DNA of 64,000 nucleotides from Casp-Chloro-G3 sp002816715 (GTDB taxonomy: Bacteria > Chloroflexota > Dehalococcoidia > Lucifugimonadales > UBA3495): contig JAQBUV010000001.1 of the NCBI GenBank assembly GCA_027623815.1, positions 79,833 through 143,832 of the forward strand, given 5' to 3'. Shown piece after piece: positions 44,032 through 52,879 of this stretch. The translations under genes were made by a program, and so were the position numbers. Position 1 is the stretch's first letter. Each line of letters begins with the position of its first letter. The notes under the pieces were generated by a model. The model did no database searches, was not told the DNA's origin, and saw nothing but the letters and a program-made list of their open reading frames with translations.

Positions 44032-44478
44032 TTATATGACAAGCTCATCCAACCGCACGATCGCCCCTCCATGGGTTATTCCCGTTTCAACCATATGGGA
44101 AATGTGGGCTGAGACTAAGGTCTGGTTATTGTCTGTGTACCTAACCGAAGTGACACCTGGCGTCAAGTCCAATGCTTCGGCCGACGCTGTACTCCCAACG
44201 TAAAATGTGATGGCCGATACGGTACCTCCGCTACCCGTGGCCGACGCGGTGGCGACAACCGAACCCTTTAGCTGCATTGTCGATTGGGTCTCAGATAACC
44301 CAGAGCTGATGGTCTGTTTGGCTTTGTCGGTAGTGAACAGTCTGGTGGAAAGGGCAGCAAATGAGAACACTGAAGCCACCACAACAAAAGCAATGAGAAC
44401 GATGGCAGTTTCCAGACCAGTGATGCCTTGTTGCTCGCTTGGAATAATACGAATGGGCTTTAGAGTGCTGCGGAACAT
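44032..44478 (-). CDS. Archaellin/type IV pilin-like protein, orphan and possibly shortened
   Basis: 148 residues from ATG 44478 (TTG 44493 is an alternative). A short basic leader is followed by EQQGITGLETAIVLIAFVVV and then ASVFSFAALSTRL, which is the class III signal and hydrophobic helix of archaeal flagellins (archaellins). A Ser/Thr/Gly-rich beta-type domain follows (GSVVATASATGSGGTVSAITFYVG). Related Chloroflexota proteins are longer, and this one stops soon after YTDNNQTLVSAH. No FlaI/FlaJ or peptidase gene is nearby and no ribosome site is evident, so it may be an isolated or decaying copy. It would be secreted and processed before the Gly-Ile. Confidence 0.75.
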   Translation of the reverse strand: MFRSTLKPIRIIPSEQQGITGLETAIVLIAFVVVASVFSFAALSTRLFTTDKAKQTISSGLSETQSTMQLKGSVVATASATGSGGTVSAITFYVGSTASAEALDLTPGVTSVRYTDNNQTLVSAHISHMVETGITHGGAIVRLDELVI

Positions 44479-44814
44479 AATTGTCACAAACAAAGTTAAG
44501 GATGGTAATGGCTAGGTTAACGTTGCTAGCAATAGCAGAGTAAAATCGGCGGGACACATGGGACGACACCCTGTTCCTAGGGACGTATCCCATCAGTCTA
44601 GACCTGTTAATCATGTCTATTCAGAAACTCTATTGAGGTCATTTCACCCTTTAATTCCCAAGCAAACACTTTTGATAATCCAGTGTAGAATCGGCGCAAT
44701 GTTGCCGGTTGTGGTTTAATAGTGTCTCCACCGGAGATATGACCCGTAAGCTGCTAAGTTGCTCCGGTCGAATACTCAGATGTTATCTAGCCCATTGCAA
44801 ATTGGAGGTGGACA
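44479..44814. other. Intergenic stretch with one imperfect hairpin
   Basis: About 336 bp between the archaellin-like gene and the hydrolase gene. ATGGGA (44558-44563) pairs with TCCCAT (44588-44593), with partial inner pairing CCCT/AGGG. This gives an imperfect hairpin of unknown role. No gene or clear promoter is seen. Confidence 0.45.
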
Positions 44815-45627
44815 ATGCCTGTCGCCCAGCTACCCGGCAACCTGGAAATGTACTATCAGGATGACGACTATACCGACCCATGGCGAACCCCGGAAACGGT
44901 GGTCCTGCACCACGGCAACGCGAAGAACTCCCAACTCTGGTATGCCTGGGTGCCGCTGCTGGCCCGTCAGTACCGGGTAATTCGCCTGGACGCCCGAGGA
45001 TTTGGCAAATCCACCGTGCCCCCCAAAGGGTACGACTGGTCTTTGAGCGGATTCGGGACTGATCTGTCAAACCTGCTTGACTCTCTTGATATCGACAAAG
45101 TACACCTCATTGGAGAGACCATCGGCGGCACCATTGCGTTGCAGTTTGCTTACGATCATCCGGAGCGAGTGCAAACTGTAACTGCATGCACGTCGCCGTT
45201 CAACTTTACGAACGTGTCCACCTATCTGGACAACCGCAATCTGGTGCTGGCAGAGGGCGTCGAGAGTTGGGTGCGCCAGACCGCTGACCGGCGTTTGGAA
45301 CCGGGGCACTCCGACCCTGCTCACCACGAATGGTACGCCCAACAGATGATCAACACTTCCGCGCAGGTAGTTACCGAAACCCTGACCTACCTGTCGACCC
45401 AAGACTTGACGCCGATATTGCCGAAGATACAGACGCCTGCCCTCGTATTGGTGGGTGAGCAGAGTTCGATGAATACCGCCGACCGCGCGCAGGGAATGGC
45501 AAAATTACTGCCCAACGGTCGTTTGGTGGAAATCTCCGGCGGCTCAGGCTATATTCAGCACTCAGACCCGGAGGGCTGCGTCGCCGCATGGCGTGAGTTC
45601 GTAGGGCTGTTGACCCACCAACATTAA
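44815..45627 (+). CDS. Alpha/beta-hydrolase fold protein lacking the canonical triad
   Basis: 270 residues with a typical fold: VVLHHGNAKNSQLWYAW (oxyanion region), RLDARGFGKST, and the nucleophile-elbow position LIGETIGGTIALQFA. The elbow Ser is Thr (GETIG), the usual acid site reads VGEQSS instead of VGxxD, and the usual GH near the end reads GY (SGGSGYIQHSD). All three catalytic positions are changed, so it may be a binding protein or use a different chemistry. The ATG at 44815 has GGAGGTGG upstream. It stands alone. Confidence 0.85.
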   Translation: MPVAQLPGNLEMYYQDDDYTDPWRTPETVVLHHGNAKNSQLWYAWVPLLARQYRVIRLDARGFGKSTVPPKGYDWSLSGFGTDLSNLLDSLDIDKVHLIGETIGGTIALQFAYDHPERVQTVTACTSPFNFTNVSTYLDNRNLVLAEGVESWVRQTADRRLEPGHSDPAHHEWYAQQMINTSAQVVTETLTYLSTQDLTPILPKIQTPALVLVGEQSSMNTADRAQGMAKLLPNGRLVEISGGSGYIQHSDPEGCVAAWREFVGLLTHQH

Positions 45628-45644
45628 GCAGCTATCTCAAAACG

Positions 45645-45712
45645 TGGTTCGGCAGGCTCAGCGCGAGCGGGGGCGCAAATCCTGTCCGCTCACCTTGAGC
45701 CCGTCGAAGGAT
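45645..45712 (+). repeat. Dispersed TTCGACAGGCTCAG-type repeat, copy 2
   Basis: GGTTCGGCAGGCTCAGCGCG on the left and CTTGAGCCCGTCGAAGG on the right form an inverted pair. It lies between the hydrolase and the convergent SDR gene. Confidence 0.75.
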
Positions 45713-45739
45713 AAATTAGCCGAGTTTTTAAATAGGCGC

Positions 45740-46516
45740 CTAAAACAAGGATTTTGACTGCCCACCGTCAATGTTGATGCAGGCCCCAGTGATCAGGTCG
45801 GCCCGATCTGAGGCCAGAAACGCCACCATTTCGCCGATGGGTTCAGGCCACCCAAAGCGGCCCATCGGCAGATTTCGGGCGACAAATTCTGACACTGTGT
45901 CCGGCGTCTCAGTTCGCTGGAACCGGTCCCAGGTGCTGCCAGGAAAGTCGATCGAACCCGGCGCAACGCAGTTGACCAGCACTCGATGAGGAGCCATCTG
46001 CACCGCCAAATGCTTGGAAAAGGCGATCAGCCCAGCTTTGCCGGTCATGTAATCTATCGATCCGCCATGCTCTCGGCCATAAATCGAAGCAATATTGATG
46101 ATGCGACCCCACCGCTGCTCTTTCATGTGGGGTAAGACCATCTTGGCCAGCCTCACTGCGCTGATCAGGTTTACCTCAAGCCCAGCCACGAACTGCTCCA
46201 TGCTGGTGTCCTCAATTCTCACCGAACCACGCCTGCCACCGACGTTGTTGACCAGAATGTCGGGATGTCCCATCTCGGACACTGTCTCTTCGTAAAATTT
46301 GGCCGAGTCGGCGTCAATGGTTACATCTGCTCCGGTGCCCCGGGCCTGGTAACCTTGAGCGACGAACTCGTCAACCCGGTCGTCGACTCGACGGCCGTCC
46401 CGACCGCATATGGAAACCTGGCAGCCTTCCCGAGCCAACGCAGTGGCAATTTGCAGCCCCAAACCCCGGCTGCCGCCAGTTATCATCGCTATTTTGCCAT
46501 CCAACGATAGGTCCAT
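45740..46516 (-). CDS. SDR family oxidoreductase
   Basis: 258 residues. The cofactor motif is TGGSRGLGLQIATALA; NNVGG and the catalytic set NIASIYG ... IDYMTGKAGLIAF (Ser, Tyr, Lys) are intact. The end has TGACINIDGG, typical of FabG-like classical SDRs. An NAD(P)-dependent dehydrogenase/reductase of an unknown hydroxy/keto substrate. The ATG at 46516 has GGAGGAAGGG upstream. It is divergent from the LLM gene at 46672. Confidence 0.92.
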   Translation of the reverse strand: MDLSLDGKIAMITGGSRGLGLQIATALAREGCQVSICGRDGRRVDDRVDEFVAQGYQARGTGADVTIDADSAKFYEETVSEMGHPDILVNNVGGRRGSVRIEDTSMEQFVAGLEVNLISAVRLAKMVLPHMKEQRWGRIINIASIYGREHGGSIDYMTGKAGLIAFSKHLAVQMAPHRVLVNCVAPGSIDFPGSTWDRFQRTETPDTVSEFVARNLPMGRFGWPEPIGEMVAFLASDRADLITGACINIDGGQSKSLF

Positions 46517-46590
46517 CCCTTCCTCCGGTAATTACTCCTAACCAAACGCCTGGTTTAGCCGAACGAGGGAGATTATAACTGCCAACCCCA

Positions 46591-46599
46591 TGTTATAAT
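46591..46599 (+). promoter_or_regulatory. Extended -10 promoter element upstream of LLM gene copy 2
   Basis: TGTTATAAT is a perfect extended -10 (TGn plus TATAAT), 73 bp upstream of the ATG at 46672. The -35 region is poor, which is acceptable for extended -10 promoters. Confidence 0.5.
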
Positions 46600-46671
46600 A
46601 GTGCCCGCACCGGCTAGAGCACGTTCCTGCTTCGCCCTGCACCACCTCTTAAATCTTTGGAGAAAACTGAC

Positions 46672-47835
46672 ATGATAAAGCGATTTTCGGTGCTCTACGT
46701 TGGACAGGTAGATTTTGAAAACGTGGGCGCCAACGGGACTCCCGCCGACGAGCGAAGGTATTCCAACGACAAGCTAATTGAGCCTTACCGTCATGCGGTC
46801 GAACTGGCTCAGCATATGGACGAGCTAGGCTTCTACTGCCTATGGACGGCGGAACACCACTTTCAGCGGGAAGGGTACGAGGTGTTCCCCAACCTGACTC
46901 TGCTGGGCGTCCACCTGGCCGGAGTAACCAAGAAGCTCAAATTTGGCGCGGGCTTTAATATTGTGCCCATGTGGCACCCGTTACGGCTGGCTGAGGACTT
47001 CGCCATGGCCGACGTTCTGACCGGAGGCCGCCTGATCTTTGGTGTGGGACGAGGCTACCACTCCCGTGAAGTGGAGACCCTAGGCGCGCCGATGATCGAT
47101 AACGACGCCAACAAAGAACTCTTTGAAGAGCAAATGGAGATTATCTTCAAGGCATTTAACGAGGAATCCTTCAGTCATAAGGGTAAGTACTACACTATCC
47201 CCGCCGACGTGCCCTACCGGGGATACCAGCTCAAGGACATTACCCTGGTTCCCAGGCCAATCAACCTTCCGGTGGAAATCTGGCAGCCCATCGCCAGCGG
47301 GCGCACCCTGGACTACATCGCCCAGAAGGGTATCAAAGGGGTGATCGCACTGACCGGAGAGGTGCTGGCCAAGCGTCTGTTTGCGGCCTACCACGAGGCC
47401 GCCAATAAAGCTGGGCGACAGATAACGTTGGGGGAAGACATGGCTCTCGGCATTGGTTTCTACATTGCCGATTCCCAGGAAGAGGCCATCAACCGAGTCC
47501 GTCCCTACCACGACGAACGCTACAAGTGGTTCGCTCCCTTCGGGTTCGTGCGCTACACCGACGCAGAAGGGCGCCCCTGGGGCACCCCCGGCGCCCCGGT
47601 GCGAGTACCTAATATTGAAGATGGCGTGCAGCAGAAAGCCTGGTTCTGCGGATCTCCCGACGAATTCATCAAGTATCTGCGGGAAATGGAAGAGACCTAC
47701 CCAGGGATGGAAGACTTCATTTTGCAGTGGCCCGAGGGGATGCCCTGGCCCGAGTTCAAGAATCAGTTGGCCATCTTCGCCAAAGAGGTCATGCCAGCCT
47801 TCACCGGACAGACATCAGCGGTCGGCGGGGACTGA
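46672..47835 (+). CDS. LLM class flavin-dependent oxidoreductase, copy 2
   Basis: 387 residues from ATG 46672 with GGAG upstream; a TTG start 15 bp earlier is possible. The luciferase-like barrel shows FYCLWTAEHHF, KLKFGAGFNIVPMWHPLRLAEDFA, LIFGVGRGYHSREVETLG and a long C-terminal region with AWFCGSPDEFIKYLREME. The insert around KYYTIPADVPYRGY fits monooxygenases of the SAR202-expanded type. Cofactor (FMN or F420) and substrate are undetermined. It is distant in sequence from the other two copies in the window. Confidence 0.93.
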   Translation: MIKRFSVLYVGQVDFENVGANGTPADERRYSNDKLIEPYRHAVELAQHMDELGFYCLWTAEHHFQREGYEVFPNLTLLGVHLAGVTKKLKFGAGFNIVPMWHPLRLAEDFAMADVLTGGRLIFGVGRGYHSREVETLGAPMIDNDANKELFEEQMEIIFKAFNEESFSHKGKYYTIPADVPYRGYQLKDITLVPRPINLPVEIWQPIASGRTLDYIAQKGIKGVIALTGEVLAKRLFAAYHEAANKAGRQITLGEDMALGIGFYIADSQEEAINRVRPYHDERYKWFAPFGFVRYTDAEGRPWGTPGAPVRVPNIEDGVQQKAWFCGSPDEFIKYLREMEETYPGMEDFILQWPEGMPWPEFKNQLAIFAKEVMPAFTGQTSAVGGD

Positions 47836-48051
47836 GAACCCATATCAAAACCGCATAGACGCAAAGTCCGCAAAGATTGCTCTGCTTGCTTTTTTATGGT
47901 CTCAGCGCTCACTGTAACTCCGCGGTGAATTCTGGACAGTCACTTGGCCAGTCACTGGGAAGCACCAAGAAAATGGAGAAGCCAACGCCCTTGCTAGCTC
48001 CAATCGATTAACCGTTAACGCCACTGGGCGACTAAACCAAAGCGTGAAAAG

Positions 48052-48540
48052 CTAACTAGGCTCGACGTACTGAGTATTGGCACCCAGCATCAAGCACGGC
48101 TCTCCCCACTGGCTGGCGTTCTCCAACTCCCAGTCATCTTCCGAATCATCGGGCTTCAGTCGGATGCCCTCGTTGCCGCCGTAGATCAGCAAAATGACGC
48201 CGTCCCCTGAGTCCTCGGCCTTAACCGCGTAGGCTGGGCATTGACCCTGGTCACTCCAACCGGTTACATCACACCACCGGTCCTCCCCCACCAAATCGGA
48301 GGTGAATATCTTACTGACCGGCTTGGGCGCGTCAAGTAAATCAAAAACCCGGTTTAGATCCATGGGGCTGTTGCCATCAGCCAATACTTCAACTTCATAC
48401 AGCATGTCTATTCCTGTGTAGGACTCATTGTCCAGCTTGCCATTATTGTATGAGAAGGCATTGGGTTCATCAAGCAGACCCACATCTGGCTTTGGCGCAT
48501 CTAAGTTTTTGATAGAGTCAAGATTGCGCGCTGAAGTCAC
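48052..48540 (-). CDS. Hypothetical acidic protein
   Basis: 162 residues from GTG 48540 if real. Strongly acidic; the segment LDAPKP occurs twice (about residues 13-18 and 70-75) and the end is GEPCLMLGANTQYVEPS. The frame is open further upstream towards the glutamate dehydrogenase start without an ATG, GTG or TTG, so the gene could have lost its 5' end. No family is recognised and there is no strong ribosome site. It may be a fragment or a lineage-specific protein. Confidence 0.4.
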   Translation of the reverse strand: MTSARNLDSIKNLDAPKPDVGLLDEPNAFSYNNGKLDNESYTGIDMLYEVEVLADGNSPMDLNRVFDLLDAPKPVSKIFTSDLVGEDRWCDVTGWSDQGQCPAYAVKAEDSGDGVILLIYGGNEGIRLKPDDSEDDWELENASQWGEPCLMLGANTQYVEPS

Positions 48541-48632
48541 TGAGTTCCCATTTTGCGGATCAGAGACGAACCCTGTACCATTATCAACAGACAGCTCTTG
48601 AATCTCTTTAGATTTTCTTGGGAGGACTAAGT

Positions 48633-49886
48633 ATGGCCATCGCTATCCAGGAATTAACCCCTTTTCAGGAAGTGAATTTGTTCCTCGACGATTCCGCCGA
48701 CCGCTTGGGACTGTCCGACGGCCTCCGGGAAATGTTGCGCCAACCCTGGCGGGAACTGAAAGTGCAGGTGCCAGTGCGTATGGACGATGGCCGCGTCGAG
48801 GTGTTTTCCGGTTACCGGATCCAGCACAACGGCGCGCGCGGGCCATACAAAGGCGGCGTGCGCTACCATCCCCAGGCCGACGCCGAAGAAGTACGCGCAC
48901 TGGCCTCGCTGATGACCTGGAAAAACGCCCTGGTGAATGTGCCCTTCGGCGGGGCCAAAGGCGGGGTGCAGTGCGACCCCCGACAACTTAGCGAAAGCGA
49001 ACTGAACCGCCTCACCCGCCGCTACACCCTGAACATTTCCCACCTACTGGCCCCCAACCGGGATATACCGGCGCCAGATATGGGCACCAACGCCCAGACC
49101 ATGGCTTGGATGATGGACGCCTATGGACAAATTCATGGACACTCCCCGGCAATTGTCACTGGAAAGCCAGTGGAACTGGGCGGTTCCCTGGGCCGGGAGG
49201 CGGCCACCGGGCGTGGGGTTGCCTTCATCCTTCAAGAAGCGGCCACCGACCTCAGTATGGACATGGATGGTATCCGAATCGTGATACAGGGCTATGGCAA
49301 CGTGGGGTCATGGGCGGCGCAGATACTGCATGATTCTGGTTGCCGAATCATTGCCCTGAGCGACGTTGCGGGAGGCATCTATAACCCCAAAGGGCTGGAT
49401 GTGTCCAGAATAGCCGAAAATAAGATTGCCGGGATTGGCGTCTCCGAGTATCTGGATGGAGAAAAGGTGACCAATGCCGAGCTTCTGGAATTGGAATGTG
49501 ATGTGCTGATCCCAGCGGCTATCGACAACGTAATCAATGCTGAGAATGCATCTCGAATAAAGACCAAGTTGATCGCGGAAGCAGCCAACCACCCGGTCAC
49601 GTTTGGAGCCGACCAGATCCTCAATGACCGAGGCATCACCATTCTGCCCGACATTCTGGTTAACGCGGGCGGGGTCACCGTGTCCTACTTTGAGTGGACT
49701 CAAAACCTGCAAGAGTTTCGTTGGGAAGAAGAGCGGGTCAACGACGAGTTGCGCAAGGTAATGTCGAAAGCCTACCAGGCGGTCCATGAAAAAGTGGCCT
49801 CTCAAGGCATCAACTACCGCCAGGCCGCTTTTGACATTGGAGTCGGGCGCGTTGCCAGGGCCGTGAACTTGCGTGGGTTCGTGTAG
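48633..49886 (+). CDS. Glutamate dehydrogenase family protein (Glu/Leu/Phe/Val type)
   Basis: 417 residues from ATG 48633 (GGGAGGAC upstream; TTG 48618 is less likely). It has the substrate-binding GPYKGGVRYHP, the catalytic-Lys motif VPFGGAKGGVQCDP, and the NAD-binding IVIQGYGNVGSWAAQIL. Length and GADxxx(L) region match hexameric glutamate dehydrogenases. It interconverts glutamate and 2-oxoglutarate with ammonia. It is a single gene; the nearby gamma-glutamyltransferase could supply glutamate. Confidence 0.94.
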   Translation: MAIAIQELTPFQEVNLFLDDSADRLGLSDGLREMLRQPWRELKVQVPVRMDDGRVEVFSGYRIQHNGARGPYKGGVRYHPQADAEEVRALASLMTWKNALVNVPFGGAKGGVQCDPRQLSESELNRLTRRYTLNISHLLAPNRDIPAPDMGTNAQTMAWMMDAYGQIHGHSPAIVTGKPVELGGSLGREAATGRGVAFILQEAATDLSMDMDGIRIVIQGYGNVGSWAAQILHDSGCRIIALSDVAGGIYNPKGLDVSRIAENKIAGIGVSEYLDGEKVTNAELLELECDVLIPAAIDNVINAENASRIKTKLIAEAANHPVTFGADQILNDRGITILPDILVNAGGVTVSYFEWTQNLQEFRWEEERVNDELRKVMSKAYQAVHEKVASQGINYRQAAFDIGVGRVARAVNLRGFV

Positions 49887-49959
49887 TCTAGATTGAGCCT
49901 GCACCTCTGATGGTTTATACTGGCGGCAACACTCTCCCTGCTCATACGAGGAGTCAGCA

Positions 49960-51042
49960 ATGCAAGTCGGCTATTTCACCATGCCCCTACACCCGCCTGG
50001 CTCTGATCCCGCCGTGACCATGGAAGCGGACTTGATGCAGATGGAGACCCTGGATCGGCTGGGATACCGGGAAGCCTGGATTGGGGAGCACTTCACCACC
50101 GTCTGGGAGAACATACCAGCCCCCGACCAGTTCATTGCCGCCGCCCTGTCGAGGACTAAGAACATAATCTTCGGCACCGGCGTGACCTGCATGCCCAACC
50201 ACGACCCGTTTATGATTGCCCACCGTATCGCCCAGTTGGACAATCTGGCCAGGGGCCGGTTTTATTGGGGAGTGGGTTCTGGCGGCTTCCCCGGAGATTT
50301 CAAGGTCTACGGCTTTGACCCCTCAACTGGCGCCCACCGGGGAATGTCCCGGGACTCGTTAGAGTTAATCCTAAAGATGTGGGAAAACCCCGAGCCTGGA
50401 TTATACGAAAATCCTTTCTGGAAATTTTCCATACCTGAGCCGGTGCCAGCAATCGGCCTCCGGTTCCACATGCAACCTTATCAGAAGCCGCACCCGCCCA
50501 TTGGTGTGGCCGGAGTGTCTCCTAAATCAGACACCCTGATCTTCGCCGGAGAAATGGGCTGGCTGCCGCTGAGCATCAATCTGGTGCCCACCGAGATTCT
50601 GAAGACCCACTGGGAAGCAGTTGAAGAGGGAGCCAAGAAGTCGGGACGCACTCCAAACCGCAGCGAGTGGCGTATCGCCAAAGAGGTCTACATCGCCGAC
50701 ACGACTGAACAAGCCAGACAAGAAGTGTTGGAAGGCACCATTGGCCGGGACTTTAGAGAATATTTCATTCCATTGATGGCCCATATGAAATCCCTCAGCC
50801 TCTTCAAAGGCGAACGAGAAATGCCCGACGAGGCGGTCACTCCCGAGTACCTGATCGACAATGTCTGGATCGTGGGCAGCGTTGATGATGTCACCGAACA
50901 ACTCCGCCAGCTCTACCGGGACGTCGGGGGGTTCGGTGTGCTGCTGGCAATGGGACACGAGTGGCAGCCCGAAGATAAGTGGGTCAGTTCCATGACCCGC
51001 CTGAGTCAGGAAGTGATGCCCCGGCTGTCCGACTTGGCCTGA
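49960..51042 (+). CDS. LLM class flavin-dependent oxidoreductase, copy 3
   Basis: 360 residues with the ATG at 49960 after GAGGAG. Motifs are YREAWIGEHFTT, NIIFGTGVTCMPNHDPFMIAHRIAQLD, FYWGVGSGGFPGDFKVYG and KPHPPIGVAGVSPKSD, which place it in the luciferase-like family close to limonene monooxygenase/alkanal types. A flavin-dependent monooxygenase is likely. It lies downstream of glutamate dehydrogenase and upstream of a gamma-glutamyltransferase, same strand, but gaps of 70 bp make a single operon uncertain. Confidence 0.93.
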   Translation: MQVGYFTMPLHPPGSDPAVTMEADLMQMETLDRLGYREAWIGEHFTTVWENIPAPDQFIAAALSRTKNIIFGTGVTCMPNHDPFMIAHRIAQLDNLARGRFYWGVGSGGFPGDFKVYGFDPSTGAHRGMSRDSLELILKMWENPEPGLYENPFWKFSIPEPVPAIGLRFHMQPYQKPHPPIGVAGVSPKSDTLIFAGEMGWLPLSINLVPTEILKTHWEAVEEGAKKSGRTPNRSEWRIAKEVYIADTTEQARQEVLEGTIGRDFREYFIPLMAHMKSLSLFKGEREMPDEAVTPEYLIDNVWIVGSVDDVTEQLRQLYRDVGGFGVLLAMGHEWQPEDKWVSSMTRLSQEVMPRLSDLA

Positions 51043-51110
51043 GGCTATTGCTTCCCTCGCATAATCATCAATCATAGGGGTCATACCCGTAAACACGTAG
51101 GAGGTGTACC

Positions 51111-52868
51111 GTGGCAATAGGCATCAGGTCTTACCGACCACTAATGACCGGCACGACTCACATGGCATCCACCGGGCACTACCTGGCGACGGCAGTGAGC
51201 TACAGCATCCTTGAGCAGGGCGGCAACGCCACCGACGCTGGTGTGGCCGCTGGACTGACCCTGAATGTGGTGCTACCCCAATACACCAGCCTGGGCGGGG
51301 TGGCTCCTATCCTGGTCCACGATGCCCAAAAGAATGAAACCAAAAGCATCAGCGGGTTGGGCCGCTGGCCCCAAACGGCCAGCATCGCCTATTTCAATGA
51401 CAATCATGGCGGTCAACTTCCGCCGGGGGTACTGCGTACGGTGACTCCCGCCGCCGCCGATGGCTGGCTCACCGCGCTCCAGCGGTACGGCACCATGACC
51501 TTTGAGCAAGTGGCTACCCCGGCGATGGAAATTGCCCAGCGCGGCTTTCCGATCCCGGAAACATTGCATCGAGCGTTGGTCAAAGAGGCCGACAATCTGG
51601 TGCATGACGAGGGTGAAGACATCAGGTGGCCCAGCACTTTGGCGGTGTTCTACCGTGATGGCAAAGCGTTGGCCACTGGTGATGTTCTGGTGCAGTCAGA
51701 CCTGGCCCGCACCTTTCGCCGGATGATTGAGGTGGAGCGCGACAGCGCCAGTCGAGGCAGGGAAGAGGCGATTCGGGCGGTCAGAGACTTCTTCTATCAA
51801 GGTGAGATTGCCGAGGAGATGGTGCAATTCATCCAGGAACAGGGCGGCCTGCTCTCGATGGACGACCTGGGCAAATTCCAGGTTGGGGTGGACGAGCCGC
51901 CCAGCATTAATTATAAGGGAATCGATGTTTACACCTGCGGGCCTTGGTGCCAGGGGCCAGTGACCCTCCAGACCCTCAGCATTCTAGAGGGCTGCGACCT
52001 GAAGGGCATGGGCCACAACAGCGCCGACTACCTGCACACCGTCATCGAAGCCTTGAAGTTGGCCTTTGCCGACCGGCACGCTTATTATGGCGACCCGGAC
52101 TTTGTGGACGTTCCCCTGACCGGTCTGCTCAATCCGGCCTACGGGGCGCAGCGCAGGGGTCTCATTGACCTGCATCGGGCCGCTCCGCAAATGCCCAATC
52201 CCGGCGACCCCTGGGCCTACCAGAGTGGTACTCGTCCCGACCGCAAATATCAGCATCCAGAGCCGGTGGGCGGGCGCCTGGAAGCCGACACTAGCTATAT
52301 TTGCACAGTAGACCAATGGGGCAATGCTTTCTCTGCCACGCCCAGCGACGGCATTGGCGGCTCACCGGTGGTGCCCGGATTGGGATTCGTTGTCTCGGCC
52401 CGAGGCTCCCAGACCTGGCTTGACCCAGACCATCCCTGCGCTTTGGAGCCAGGCAAGCGACCCCGTCTGACTCCTAACCCGGCCATGGCCTTCAAAGACG
52501 GTAAGCTGTGGATGCCCTTCGGCACTCCCGCTGGCGACGTGCAATGTCAGTCTATGGTGCAGATGTTCCTCAACGTGGCTGAGTTTGGCATGGATGTCCA
52601 GCAGGCCATTGAGGCTCCCCGAGTTTCCACCTGGAGCTTCCCCAACTCCTTCTGGCCGCATGCCTACTATCCTGGGCTGGTGGGAATGGAGGGCCGCATT
52701 GACGGTGAGACCGCCCGCAACTTGCGAGAGCGGGGCCATCAAGTCGATGTATGGGACGATTGGACGCCTCGCATGGGTGCCCTATGCGCCGTTGAGATTG
52801 ACCGCGAACGGGGCGCGCTGTTCGCGGGGGCCGACCTGCGCCGCGACGGCTATGCGATGGGTAGATAA
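51111..52868 (+). CDS. Gamma-glutamyltransferase family protein
   Basis: 585 residues, Ntn-hydrolase fold. The start is GTG 51111 with AGGAGG upstream. N-terminal features are ATAVSYSILEQGGNATDAGVA and YTSLGG. The processing site is the Thr of EADTSYICTVDQWGNAFS, equivalent to Thr391 of E. coli GGT, so autoprocessing into two subunits is expected. No signal peptide is seen. It may hydrolyse glutathione or other gamma-glutamyl compounds, or act as an acylase-like relative. Confidence 0.92.
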   Translation: MAIGIRSYRPLMTGTTHMASTGHYLATAVSYSILEQGGNATDAGVAAGLTLNVVLPQYTSLGGVAPILVHDAQKNETKSISGLGRWPQTASIAYFNDNHGGQLPPGVLRTVTPAAADGWLTALQRYGTMTFEQVATPAMEIAQRGFPIPETLHRALVKEADNLVHDEGEDIRWPSTLAVFYRDGKALATGDVLVQSDLARTFRRMIEVERDSASRGREEAIRAVRDFFYQGEIAEEMVQFIQEQGGLLSMDDLGKFQVGVDEPPSINYKGIDVYTCGPWCQGPVTLQTLSILEGCDLKGMGHNSADYLHTVIEALKLAFADRHAYYGDPDFVDVPLTGLLNPAYGAQRRGLIDLHRAAPQMPNPGDPWAYQSGTRPDRKYQHPEPVGGRLEADTSYICTVDQWGNAFSATPSDGIGGSPVVPGLGFVVSARGSQTWLDPDHPCALEPGKRPRLTPNPAMAFKDGKLWMPFGTPAGDVQCQSMVQMFLNVAEFGMDVQQAIEAPRVSTWSFPNSFWPHAYYPGLVGMEGRIDGETARNLRERGHQVDVWDDWTPRMGALCAVEIDRERGALFAGADLRRDGYAMGR

Positions 52869-52879
52869 TCAACGCGGTA

